The notes under the pieces were generated by a model. It did no database searches. It saw only the letters and a list, made by a program, of their open reading frames with translations, and was not told the origin of the DNA. Shown here piece by piece: positions 23,663-30,947 of a stretch of DNA of 34,732 nt. A program made the translations under genes and the position numbers. The DNA comes from Gemmatimonadetes bacterium 13_1_40CM_69_22 (lineage in GTDB: Bacteria > Gemmatimonadota > Gemmatimonadetes > Gemmatimonadales > GWC2-71-9): assembly GCA_001917665.1 (NCBI GenBank), contig MNEL01000009.1:1-34732 (forward strand). Reading direction: 5' to 3'. The stretch's first letter is position 1. Each line of letters begins with the position of its first letter.

Positions 23663-24790
23663 ATGCCCAAGCTCGAGAGGCCGCGGCGCGCCCGCCGCGC
23701 GCTCACCGGCCTGAAGGCGGCGGACCTGCGCGTCCGGCCGCTGGCGCGCGCCGAAACGATCCCGTCTGCGTGGTACACCGACCCGTGCTTCCACGACCTC
23801 GACCGCGACGCAGTGTTCGCCGCGACGTGGCAGCACGTCGCGGATGTGCAGCAGCTGGCCCACCCCGGCGACCACGTCCTGGCCGACGTCGCCGGGGAGC
23901 CGATCATCGTGGTGCGGGGGAGCGACGGCGAGCTGCGGGCGTTTTACAACGTGTGCCGCCACCGGGGCGGGCCGCTGGCACTGAAAGACGGTAATGCGGA
24001 CATGCTGATCTGCAAGTACCACGGCTGGACCTACCGGCTCGACGGCATGCTGCGCGGCGTGCCGCACTTCAACCTGGTGGAGCTGTTCGACAAGCGGGAC
24101 TACGGGCTCACGCGGGTGGAGCTCGGTCTGTGGGAGGGGCTGGTGTTCGTGAGCCTCTGCGAACGGCCTAAGCCGCTCGAGATCCATGTGTCGGGCATCC
24201 GGGAGCGGATCGCGCCGACTCATGTAGGAGGTCTCACGTTCGCGCGCCGCGTCGAGTACGACGTGCACGCCAACTGGAAGGTGTACGTCGACAATTACCT
24301 CGAGGGGTACCACATCCCCTACGTGCACCCGGAGCTCCTCCACCTGTACTCGGACTACGAGAGCTATCGCACCGAAGTGAGCGACTGGTACAGCGTGCAG
24401 GTGGGGCCGCTGCAAGTCGAGCGCAACGTCTACACCGCGGGCGGCGGCGAAGCCCTGTATTATCACGTGTTCCCGAACCTGATGCTCAACGTCGTGCCCG
24501 GGCGGCTGCAGTCGAACGTCGTCGTGCCGGTCGCCCCGGATCGCTGCAAGGTGATCTTCCGCTACTACTACGACGACGTCACGTCGGCCGCGGCGCGCGA
24601 GCGGATCGAGGCCGACGTCACGTTCTCGGACACGGTGCAGCGGGAGGACGCCGAGATCTGCGAGCGGGTGCAGCGCGGGCTCGGCTCGCGGGCGTACGAC
24701 AAGGGTCGCTTCTCGGTGCGGTTCGAGGAGGGCGTCTACCACTTCCAGAAGCTCTTGAAGAACGCCTACCGGACCTGGCTCAAGCGCTGA
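23663..24790 (+). CDS. Rieske non-haem iron oxygenase, alpha subunit
   Basis: This 375-residue protein has a Rieske 2Fe-2S site, Cys98, His100, Cys117 and His120 (CRHRGG...CKYHGW), and a mononuclear iron site, His217, His222 and Asp329. The residue three before His217, which bridges electrons between subunits, is Glu214 rather than the Asp of typical ring-hydroxylating dioxygenases. A Glu there is known from the carnitine/choline monooxygenase (CntA-like) branch. It therefore could hydroxylate a quaternary amine or another small amine, although an aromatic substrate is not excluded. No ferredoxin or reductase gene lies in the window. It starts immediately after the P1 peptidase stop, and its own stop overlaps the permease ATG (TGATG). 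Confidence 0.87.
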   Translation: MPKLERPRRARRALTGLKAADLRVRPLARAETIPSAWYTDPCFHDLDRDAVFAATWQHVADVQQLAHPGDHVLADVAGEPIIVVRGSDGELRAFYNVCRHRGGPLALKDGNADMLICKYHGWTYRLDGMLRGVPHFNLVELFDKRDYGLTRVELGLWEGLVFVSLCERPKPLEIHVSGIRERIAPTHVGGLTFARRVEYDVHANWKVYVDNYLEGYHIPYVHPELLHLYSDYESYRTEVSDWYSVQVGPLQVERNVYTAGGGEALYYHVFPNLMLNVVPGRLQSNVVVPVAPDRCKVIFRYYYDDVTSAAARERIEADVTFSDTVQREDAEICERVQRGLGSRAYDKGRFSVRFEEGVYHFQKLLKNAYRTWLKR

Positions 24791-26124
24791 TGGCGGATCT
24801 CAAGCGTCAGCTCGGGCTGCTCGACTCGACGATGATCAACGTCGGGACGATCATCGCGTCCGGCATTTTCATCGTCCCGAGCGCGATCGCGGCCGCTCTC
24901 GGCGCCACGGCACCCGCGATCCTCGTGTGGGTGGTTGGCGGATCGGTCTGCCTCTTGGGCGCGCTGTCGGTCGCGGAGCTCGGCGCCGCGATGCCCCACG
25001 CGGGTGGCCAGTACGTGTACCTGACCAAGGCTTACGGGCCGATGTGGGGGTACCTGTACGGCTGGACGGCTGGAGTCGTGATCAACCCAGCGTCGATCGC
25101 CGCGATTGCGGTGGGATTCGCGACGTACCTTGGGTTCTTCGTGCCGCTGGCGAACGCTGGGATCAAGGCCGTAGCGATCGTGTCGATCGTCGCCCTCACC
25201 GTGCTGAACTCGCTGGGCGTCAGACTCGGTGCCGTCATCCAAAACGTCCTCACCCTCATCAAGATCGGCTTGTTGGTTGCCCTGATTGCGGTCGGGTTTG
25301 TGGGACCGGGTGGAAGTGTCGAGAACCTCTCGCCGGTGTGGCCGCATGCTTCGCTCGGGAGCCTCATCGCGCCGTTCGGGATGGCCATGGTGGCGGCGCT
25401 CTGGGCCTACGACGGCTGGATCGAGATCACCTACGTGGGCAGCGAGGTGAACAACCCGGAGCGCAACCTGCCACGCTCGATCGTCTTGTCCACCCTGATG
25501 GCGATCGCGCTCTATTGCCTCGTGACCGCCTCGTTCGCCTACGTGCTCTCGCCCGCCCGGATGGCGGCGTCGTCGCTCGTCGCCTCCGACGCGGCCCAGG
25601 TGACCATGGGCCGGGCCGGCGCCGCCCTCGTCGCGGTGGCGATCCTGACCGCCACGCTCGGCTCGAACAACGGACAGGTGCTTGCCGCAGCGCGCATACC
25701 CTACGCGATGGCGCGGGACAACCTCCTACCGCGCTGGCTGAGCGTGGTGCACCCACGGTTTCTTACGCCAGCTCCGTCGCTCGTCGTGCAAGGCGCCATC
25801 GCGATCGCGCTGACCTGGATCTCGACCGAGCCTTCCTGGAAGGACACGTATAACCGGCTCTTCACCTACGTGGTGCTGTCGGGGTTCGTCTTCTACGCGA
25901 TGTCCTGCGGGGCCGTGATCCGGCTGCGCTCCACGGCGGCGGACATGCCTCGCCCCTACAAGGCGTGGGGGTATCCGGTCACGCCGATCGTGTTCATCCT
26001 GTTTTCTCTCTGGCTCGTGATCAACACGGCGCGCGAGCAGCCGCGCGACTCCGCCGTCGGGGCGGCCCTGATCCTGGCCGGCCTGCCGATCTACTTTCTG
26101 CGCCGCGGCGCGGCCGCGCGCTGA
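24790..26124 (+). CDS. APC superfamily amino acid permease
   Basis: This 444-residue inner-membrane transporter has about twelve transmembrane segments. It begins 'LGLLDSTMINVGTIIASGIFIVPSAIA', where G-[ST]-x-I-G-S-G-I-F type residues of helix 1 bind the amino-acid backbone; the second helix has 'AELGAAMPHAGGQYVYL' and helix 6 'ALWAYDGWIEITYVGSEVNNPERNLPRSI'. This resembles the LAT/SteT exchanger group for neutral amino acids. TGATG overlap with the Rieske gene shows coupling, making peptidase, oxygenase and permease one transcription unit. Importing amino acids or small amines released by the peptidases is the simplest reading. Confidence 0.9.
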   Translation: MADLKRQLGLLDSTMINVGTIIASGIFIVPSAIAAALGATAPAILVWVVGGSVCLLGALSVAELGAAMPHAGGQYVYLTKAYGPMWGYLYGWTAGVVINPASIAAIAVGFATYLGFFVPLANAGIKAVAIVSIVALTVLNSLGVRLGAVIQNVLTLIKIGLLVALIAVGFVGPGGSVENLSPVWPHASLGSLIAPFGMAMVAALWAYDGWIEITYVGSEVNNPERNLPRSIVLSTLMAIALYCLVTASFAYVLSPARMAASSLVASDAAQVTMGRAGAALVAVAILTATLGSNNGQVLAAARIPYAMARDNLLPRWLSVVHPRFLTPAPSLVVQGAIAIALTWISTEPSWKDTYNRLFTYVVLSGFVFYAMSCGAVIRLRSTAADMPRPYKAWGYPVTPIVFILFSLWLVINTAREQPRDSAVGAALILAGLPIYFLRRGAAAR

Positions 26125-26200
26125 GGCGGCGGGCCGGCCGTCCCGTGGTTGCGGGGCGTGCGCAGAACGTGCAGTTTAGGGATGTGCTCCGATGGTCCGT

Positions 26201-26265
26201 CCGTTATCCGTCAGCCGCTGTTCGGAGAGCCGTCCCACTGCGGACGAGCGTCTGGCGGGTAACGG
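26201..26265. terminator. long stem-loop between convergent genes
   Basis: CCGTTATCCGTCAG (26201-26214) and CTGGCGGGTAACGG (26252-26265) pair over 14 positions, 12 Watson-Crick and 2 G-U in the plus-strand transcript, with a 37-base loop. It lies after the permease stop (26124) and before the stop of the convergent flavoprotein (26279). There is no run of T, so intrinsic termination is uncertain; it may be a 3'-end stabilising structure or a decayed small inverted-repeat element. Confidence 0.4.
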
Positions 26266-26278
26266 GCGCGGAATTTCC

Positions 26279-27874
26279 TCAGCGCTTCCCGTCCCGGAGA
26301 ATCTCGCGCGCCGCGTTGTACCCACACGCGCCCATCACCCCGCCGCCGGGGTGCGTCGCGGCGCCGCAGAGATACAGTCCCTTGATCGGCGTACGGTAGT
26401 CGGCGTAGCCCGGGAGCGGCCGCAGGAAAAAGAGCTGCGACAACGTCATCGCCCCCTGGAAGATGTTCCCGCCGGTGAGTCCGAAGCGACGCTCGAGGTC
26501 CAGCGGTGAGAGCACCTGCCGATCGATGACCGAGCGTTTGAAGTTGGGCGCGTACTCGTTGAGAATGTCGAAGCAGCGATCGGCGAACCGGTCCTTCACC
26601 TGGTCCCAACCGCCATTCCGGAGCTGGTAGGGCGCGTACTGCACGAAGAATGACATCACGTGCCTGCCGGGCGGAGCGACCGTCGCGTCGACCACCGACG
26701 GGATCGTGCACTCGAGGATCGGGTTCGCGGAAGGGCGACCGTACTTGGCGTCGTCGTACGCCTGCTCCATGTAGTCGAGCGTCGGCGCGATGTGGATCGT
26801 GCCGCGGAGGTGCGCGTCGGGCGGCAGGCCGCCGTGCGCTACCGCGCTGAAGGCCGGCAGCTCCGAGAGCGCCACGTTGATCTTGAGCGACGCGCTCGCA
26901 TAGTCGATCGCCCGCACTTGGTCGACGAACTCCCCCGGGAGCGCCTCCGCGTCCACGAGCTCGAGGAACGTGACGTGCGCGTCCACATTGGACGCGACCC
27001 GGCGCGCCGCGAACTGCGTGCCGTCGGCGAGCGCCACGCCCGTCACGCGGCCGCCCCGCGTCAGGATCTTCGCCACCGGGCTGCGCAGCCGGATCTCCGC
27101 CCCAGCGGCGCGTGCCGCGGCGGCGAGCGCGTCGCTCAGGCCGCCCATTCCGCCACGCACGTAGCCCCACATTCCCCGCACGCCGTTGCACTCGCCCATG
27201 ACGTGGTGGAACAGCACGTAGGCCGTGCCGGGCATCGAGGGCGACGCCATCGCGCCGATGATCGCGTCGGTCGCGAGCGCGATCTTCAGCTCCTCGGACT
27301 CGAACCAGCGGTCGAGGATGGGCCGCGCGGCGCCGGTGAGGATCTCGAGCGCCCGCGGGCCGTCCCGGCCGAGCTTGAGGAACCGCCACCCCAGGCCGGC
27401 GAGCTGCAGCAGGTCGCGCGGCCGGAGCGACCAGGGATTGGGCGGGGTCCGGAGCAGCGTCGGCTCGATGAAGTCGGCCACCCGCTCGAGCATCGCCTCG
27501 TAGCGGGGCAACGCCTCAGCGTCCCGCGGTGAGAACTGGGCCACCTGACGATGCGTCAAGTCCTCGTCGGGGCCCATCAGCAGGAACCGGCCGTCGGGGA
27601 AGGGCGTGAACGATGAAGGGCTACGCGGCAGGAGCTCGAAGCCATGCCGTCCGAGCTGCAGGTCGCGGATGATTTCGGGGCGGAACAAGCTGTTCACGTA
27701 CGACGCGGTGGACACCTTGAAGCCCGGCCACAGCGCTTCGGTGACGCAGGCGCCGCCGACCAGCTCGCGCCGCTCCAGCACGAGCACACGCATGCCCGCG
27801 CGCGCGAGATAGGCCGCCGCGACGAGGCCGTTGTGGCCGGCCCCAATGATGATGATGTCGTACGAACCGGGCAT
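26279..27874 (-). CDS. PYROXD2/phytoene-desaturase-like FAD oxidoreductase
   Basis: This 531-residue flavoprotein has the N-terminal FAD motif GAGHNG (11-16) in 'DIIIIGAGHNGLVAAAYLARAGMRVLVLERRE'. 'YVRGGMGGLSDALAAAARAAGAEIRLRSPVAKIL' and the C-terminal 'LYLCGAATHPGGGVMGACGYNAAREIL' place it with CrtI-related proteins of the PYROXD2 type, rather than with carotenoid desaturases proper. No carotenoid genes (crtB, crtE) are nearby, so a pigment role is not supported. I chose ATG 27874 because the Rossmann fold starts there; the open frame back to 28060 is antisense of the next gene. It diverges from that lipoprotein gene over 50 bp. Confidence 0.9.
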   Translation of the reverse strand: MPGSYDIIIIGAGHNGLVAAAYLARAGMRVLVLERRELVGGACVTEALWPGFKVSTASYVNSLFRPEIIRDLQLGRHGFELLPRSPSSFTPFPDGRFLLMGPDEDLTHRQVAQFSPRDAEALPRYEAMLERVADFIEPTLLRTPPNPWSLRPRDLLQLAGLGWRFLKLGRDGPRALEILTGAARPILDRWFESEELKIALATDAIIGAMASPSMPGTAYVLFHHVMGECNGVRGMWGYVRGGMGGLSDALAAAARAAGAEIRLRSPVAKILTRGGRVTGVALADGTQFAARRVASNVDAHVTFLELVDAEALPGEFVDQVRAIDYASASLKINVALSELPAFSAVAHGGLPPDAHLRGTIHIAPTLDYMEQAYDDAKYGRPSANPILECTIPSVVDATVAPPGRHVMSFFVQYAPYQLRNGGWDQVKDRFADRCFDILNEYAPNFKRSVIDRQVLSPLDLERRFGLTGGNIFQGAMTLSQLFFLRPLPGYADYRTPIKGLYLCGAATHPGGGVMGACGYNAAREILRDGKR

Positions 27875-27924
27875 GCAATCCCTGTCGTCGGCTCGAGTGA
27901 GGGCTATGTTAGGGACGAGGGTCG

Positions 27925-28332
27925 ATGACGCACCCCCCGGCGCGGTTCCTGCACCTCGTGCTGATCGGCTGTTGCGCGGCATCCGCCCTCGCCAGCGCCG
28001 CCTGCCGGTCGGGCCAGGCCCATGCGAGCCCCGCCGCGCCGCTCCGACTGCCCGCCACATTGCACGTGATCAACGCCAACTGGTCGGACGTCCGCATCTA
28101 CCTGGTGCGCGGCGGTCTGCTGCTGCGCCTCGGCTCCGTGACGAGTCAGAACAGTGCGGACTTCGACATCCCGGCCGACGTGCTCAACGAGGCGGCCAGT
28201 GTGACCCTCGTCGCCAGCCCGCTGGGCGGCCGGGAGTCGTTTTCCACTGCGCTCACCGGGATTCGGCCTGGCGACGAGCTCGAGCTCACCGTCGAGAATC
28301 TGTTGCCGCACTCGCACCTGGTGGTGCGGTAG
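27925..28332 (+). CDS. small secreted protein or lipoprotein of unknown function
   Basis: This 135-residue protein has a signal peptide with possible lipidation sites at Cys16 (LIGC) or Cys27 (ASAAC). The mature part is a small beta-rich domain: 'ATLHVINANWSDVRIYLVRGGLLLRLGSVTSQNSADFDIPADV' and 'GDELELTVENLLPHSHLVVR'. I cannot name the family; the pattern resembles small surface lipoproteins that present a single beta-sandwich. It begins 50 bp from the divergent flavoprotein and converges with the collagen-like gene, with 13 bp between stops. Confidence 0.72.
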   Translation: MTHPPARFLHLVLIGCCAASALASAACRSGQAHASPAAPLRLPATLHVINANWSDVRIYLVRGGLLLRLGSVTSQNSADFDIPADVLNEAASVTLVASPLGGRESFSTALTGIRPGDELELTVENLLPHSHLVVR

Positions 28333-28345
28333 CCTCGAGCTGCCG

Positions 28346-29563
28346 TCACGGGCGGCGGGGCCGTTCGGCCGCCCGCTCCATCAGCGCCGCGAGCTCGGGC
28401 GAGACATTCGGGCCGAACACGTCGCGGGTCGGGAGCGTGACGATCTGGGGCCGCGGGCCGGGCGCACCCTCCGAGCCGTTGGGCCCCGCGGTTCCCCTCT
28501 GGCCGGTGGCGCCGTCGGCGGCATCGGCACAACGGCGGTTGTCCTTGTCCGCTACGCCCTGGCCGCCCTTACCGCCCTTGCCACCATTCCCGCCCGTTCC
28601 GCCCGGCCCGCCCGGGCCTCCCGGACTGCGCGCTTCTATCAACCCGGCGAGGAAAGGATTCTCGGCCGGGACGATGATGTTGACGCGGCCGCCGCGCCCG
28701 CCGCTTCCCCCAGGGCCGCCGTTGCCGCCGCTGCCACCCGGCCCTCCCGGTTGGGGCGGGCACCCCGCCTGGCCGGCGGCGCCGTCGCCGCCATTCTGCC
28801 CCGGCGTGCCGGCGCCGCCCCGACCGCCGCGGGACTCGACCCCGAGCCAATTGGCGGGTGGGATGGTAGTGCCGTCGGCGAACACATAGTACGGCCGAGA
28901 GTAGCCGACTTCCACTGCTGCCACGATCAGCTTGTCGTAGAATGGCGACCGCAGTATGGCCAGCCGCACGGTCACGTCCGGCCCGTTGCCACCTGCCTGC
29001 GCGGCGCCGCCGGGCTCCCCGCTGAACTGGAAGCCGTGCCCCATGCAGCTGTATTCGGGGGGGATCACGACGGTCTGCTGCACCGCCGGCTTGGCGCTCA
29101 GCGTGGCGGTAAGACGGAATCCCGCCGCCGCCGTCCACAGCGGGTTCGCGTTGGTCACCCAATCGCCGCTTTCACGGCTCACGGCGTCCGGGCTCGACCG
29201 GTCGAGGAAGACCACATGCAGGCGGGGGGGATGCTTCTTGTCGTAACTGCGCGCGAACGGCACGCGCGATCCGTCGGCGAGGACCGCTTCGTAACTCGCC
29301 TGGATCCAGCCGCCGGGACAGACCCGGTCCTGGGTGGTCACGATGCGGAGGTCGCGGATCTGCGCGACCAGGCCGGGGTCGGGGGCGAAATCCGCTGGCG
29401 GTGCATGCGAGCAGGCAACAAACAACAACGTCAAGCACGATTGCGTCACGCGGAGGCGTATCACTGAACCGTCGCGCAGAACCGTACTCGACGCTGCTGC
29501 GCGACGCCTCATCGCGTGACGTCGTCGTGGAACGATGTCGCTCGACGCCGTTTTGTCGTTCAT
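28346..29563 (-). CDS. secreted collagen-like Gly-rich protein, probable lipoprotein
   Basis: This 405-residue protein has an unusually long, arginine-rich N-terminal stretch (about residues 12-40), then the hydrophobic core LTLLFVA and Cys51, a possible lipidation site. Residues 60-245 form a beta-rich region. Collagen-like G-x-y or GG-x runs follow at 246-292, 314-336 and 351-371 ('GGRGGAGTPGQNGGDG', 'GGPGGTGGNGGKGG', 'GATGQRGTAGPNGSEG'). ATG 29563 is supported by GAGGAAA just upstream and overlaps the stop of the preceding lipoprotein gene (ATGA). The N-terminal extension is encoded by the 13-bp repeats at 29428-29507 and the bases beside them. Role unknown; a surface or adhesion role would be inference. 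Confidence 0.78.
   Translation of the reverse strand: MNDKTASSDIVPRRRHAMRRRAAASSTVLRDGSVIRLRVTQSCLTLLFVACSHAPPADFAPDPGLVAQIRDLRIVTTQDRVCPGGWIQASYEAVLADGSRVPFARSYDKKHPPRLHVVFLDRSSPDAVSRESGDWVTNANPLWTAAAGFRLTATLSAKPAVQQTVVIPPEYSCMGHGFQFSGEPGGAAQAGGNGPDVTVRLAILRSPFYDKLIVAAVEVGYSRPYYVFADGTTIPPANWLGVESRGGRGGAGTPGQNGGDGAAGQAGCPPQPGGPGGSGGNGGPGGSGGRGGRVNIIVPAENPFLAGLIEARSPGGPGGPGGTGGNGGKGGKGGQGVADKDNRRCADAADGATGQRGTAGPNGSEGAPGPRPQIVTLPTRDVFGPNVSPELAALMERAAERPRRP
29428..29507 (+). repeat. second array of the 13-bp CGTCACGC repeat, inside a coding region
   Basis: Units at 29428-29440, 29443-29455, 29456-29468, 29469-29481, 29482-29494 and 29495-29507 share the CGT start and 13-bp step; the clearest are GCGTCACGCGGAG and CCGTCGCGCAGAA. 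Further degenerate units may continue to about 29535. On the minus strand the array encodes the basic N-terminal extension of the collagen-like protein. It is the same family as 980-1058. Confidence 0.55.
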
Positions 29564-30000
29564 GGATTTTCCTCACGCACAAACTTGCCGCTCTCCACGT
29601 CGAAGATGCGGACACGGACGACCACTCCGACGCGGGCCCGGTCCACCTCGCGGACGTGCACGAGCCTCCGATCGGCCGTCGGGCGGTAGAGGATCCAACT
29701 CCCCGGGGGCGCCACCGCTTCGATACCGCCGCAGGCGCGCGATTTCGGTCGCGGCTGCCGGCCCGGCGGCACGCCCGGGATCCAGACCCGGCACTCTCCG
29801 GGCTTGGGGAGGTGTCCGGGCGGCACGCCCAGCGTGGCCGCAGTGCTCGGTCCCGCCGCCTCAGCCTCCCGGGTCGGGACGAGCACGATTGTTCTGGTGG
29901 TCCGGGTGCAGGCGGCGACTAAAACGAGAGTCGTCAAGCCGAGGGTCGTCACGCAGAGGCGTTGCACAAGAACGTCACGCGAGACCGTAGGTGGCCGCAT
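29560..30000 (-). CDS. small lipoprotein of unknown function
   Basis: This 146-residue protein has a lipoprotein signal: hydrophobic residues 18-28 followed by VAAC, with Cys31 as the lipidated residue. The mature part is proline- and arginine-rich: 'GVPPGHLPKPGECRVWIPGVPPGRQPRPKSRACGGIEAVAPPGSWILYRPT', then a short beta segment near the C-terminus ('VVVRVRIFDVESGKFV'). The 'PPGHLPxPGxCRVWxPGxPPGxQPxP' core is a pattern I have seen in small bacterial lipoproteins without known function. GAGAGGAG upstream supports ATG 30000. Its stop shares ATGA with the collagen-like gene, so the two are co-translated. The signal-peptide codons lie in the repeat array 29931-29997. Confidence 0.75.
   Translation of the reverse strand: MRPPTVSRDVLVQRLCVTTLGLTTLVLVAACTRTTRTIVLVPTREAEAAGPSTAATLGVPPGHLPKPGECRVWIPGVPPGRQPRPKSRACGGIEAVAPPGSWILYRPTADRRLVHVREVDRARVGVVVRVRIFDVESGKFVREENP
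29931..29997 (+). repeat. third array of the 13-bp CGTCACGC repeat, inside a signal-peptide coding region
   Basis: Units at 29931-29943 (TCGTCAAGCCGAG), 29946-29958 (TCGTCACGCAGAG), 29959-29971 (GCGTTGCACAAGA), 29972-29984 (ACGTCACGCGAGA) and a decayed one at 29985-29997. Read on the minus strand it encodes residues 2-23 of the lipoprotein that starts at 30000. Since 13 is not a multiple of three, successive units are read in different frames. Confidence 0.6.
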
Positions 30001-30079
30001 CACGATCGCTCCTCTCACGACCTGTCGGTCGGGGGTTTCGGGCGGTAGCAAAATGTGAAAACGGAGTGCATTAGGCAAC

Positions 30080-30781
30080 GTGCCGGCTGAGATCGGCTTG
30101 CTATATGTTTGCGGGGTGGAGACGGCGGGCTACGGGCTCATCGAGACGATGCGGGTACGGGACGGGCGGATCCCGTTCCTCGAGCGCCACCTCGCGCGGC
30201 TCGACCGCTCGCTCGGCGAGCTCGGCCTGGCGCGGCCCGCCCGGGACGTGGCGGCGCTGGTGACGCCGTTTGCGGGGACGGGCAACGCGGTCCTGCGGGT
30301 CGAGGTGTGCGACGGCCGGGCCACCGTGACAGTGCGCGAGCTACCGCCGCTCGCTCCGCCCGCCGTGCTCACAGCGTCGGAGCCGCACGAGCCGTATCCG
30401 CGCAAGACGACGCAACGCGATTGCTTCGTCGACGCCGCCCTGGAGGCCGACGTGGGCGAAGCGGATGACGCGCTGCTGCTCACACCCGAAGGGTGGGTGG
30501 CCGAGGGAACGGTGTGGAACGTGTTCTGGTGGAATGGCGACTGGTTGCGGACGCCGGCGCTGGACGTGGGGATTCTGCCGGGAATCGGGCGGGCGCGGGT
30601 GCTCGAGCTCGTGACGGGGGTGGAACACGGCCGTTACCCGGAGCAGGCGCTAGTGGGAAAGAGCCTGTTTCTCACGAACGCGGTGCGGGGCATTGTACCG
30701 ATCGCATCGCTGGACGGTGTGCCGGTCCCAGCCGATCCCCGCACCGCCGAGCTGGCACCTCGCTTCTGGCCGGAGGCCTAA
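30080..30781 (+). CDS. class IV PLP aminotransferase / aminodeoxychorismate lyase-like
   Basis: This protein of up to 233 residues belongs to fold-type IV PLP enzymes (branched-chain aminotransferase, D-amino acid aminotransferase, PabC). The catalytic lysine is Lys109 (YPRKTTQRD), and Glu142 in 'GWVAEGTVWNVFWW' is the residue near the PLP ring nitrogen. 'GIGRARVLEL' and 'LFLTNAVRGIVPI' are the phosphate-binding loops. It is shorter than branched-chain aminotransferases and fits the PabC-like size. The start is uncertain: GTG 30080 has only a weak upstream AGG, while GTG 30116 lies 8 bp after a TATATG box and could be a leaderless start. A hairpin at 30799-30828 follows the stop. Confidence 0.82.
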   Translation: MPAEIGLLYVCGVETAGYGLIETMRVRDGRIPFLERHLARLDRSLGELGLARPARDVAALVTPFAGTGNAVLRVEVCDGRATVTVRELPPLAPPAVLTASEPHEPYPRKTTQRDCFVDAALEADVGEADDALLLTPEGWVAEGTVWNVFWWNGDWLRTPALDVGILPGIGRARVLELVTGVEHGRYPEQALVGKSLFLTNAVRGIVPIASLDGVPVPADPRTAELAPRFWPEA

Positions 30782-30798
30782 CCCGTTAGATTCTGCTC

Positions 30799-30828
30799 GG
30801 CGCGACAGCCGTGTCCGTCTGTCGCGTC
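30799..30828 (+). terminator. terminator-like hairpin after the class IV aminotransferase gene
   Basis: CGCGACAG (30801-30808) and CTGTCGCG (30819-30826) pair perfectly around a 10-base loop, and one G-U plus one G-C pair extend the stem to ten. It starts 18 bases after the stop codon and precedes tRNA-His. A clear T-run is missing, so efficiency is uncertain. The bases just downstream contain CGTCT repeats. Confidence 0.45.
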
Positions 30829-30853
30829 TACGCGTCTGTGAGTCTAGTAGTAT

Positions 30854-30928
30854 GGTGGCTGTAGCTCAATCGGTTAGAGCGCTGGACTGTGGCTCCAGAG
30901 GTTGCGGGTTCGATTCCCGTCAGCCACC
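30854..30928 (+). tRNA. tRNA-His (GTG)
   Basis: The cloverleaf is complete: acceptor GTGGCTG with CAGCCAC, D-arm GCTC...GAGC, anticodon stem CTGGA/TCCAG with loop CTGTGGC giving anticodon GTG, and T-arm GCGGGTTCGATTCCCGT. The extra G at 30854 opposite C73 (30928) is the G-1 identity element peculiar to tRNA-His. CCA is not encoded. Confidence 0.95.
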
Positions 30929-30947
30929 CTACGGTGCGACGCCTACT

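Noticed and set aside
22922-24742. 606-codon open frame on the minus strand
   Set aside because: It is antisense to the P1 peptidase and Rieske genes, whose motifs are complete; the composition is rich in His, Arg and Val as in other shadow frames.
24790-26124. Aromatic acid transporter linked to the benzoate-CoA ligase
   Set aside because: The helix 1 and helix 6 patterns are those of APC amino-acid permeases, not of benzoate or MFS aromatic acid transporters.
26279-27874. Carotenoid desaturase (CrtI)
   Set aside because: The sequence fits the PYROXD2-like branch and there are no carotenoid synthesis genes nearby.
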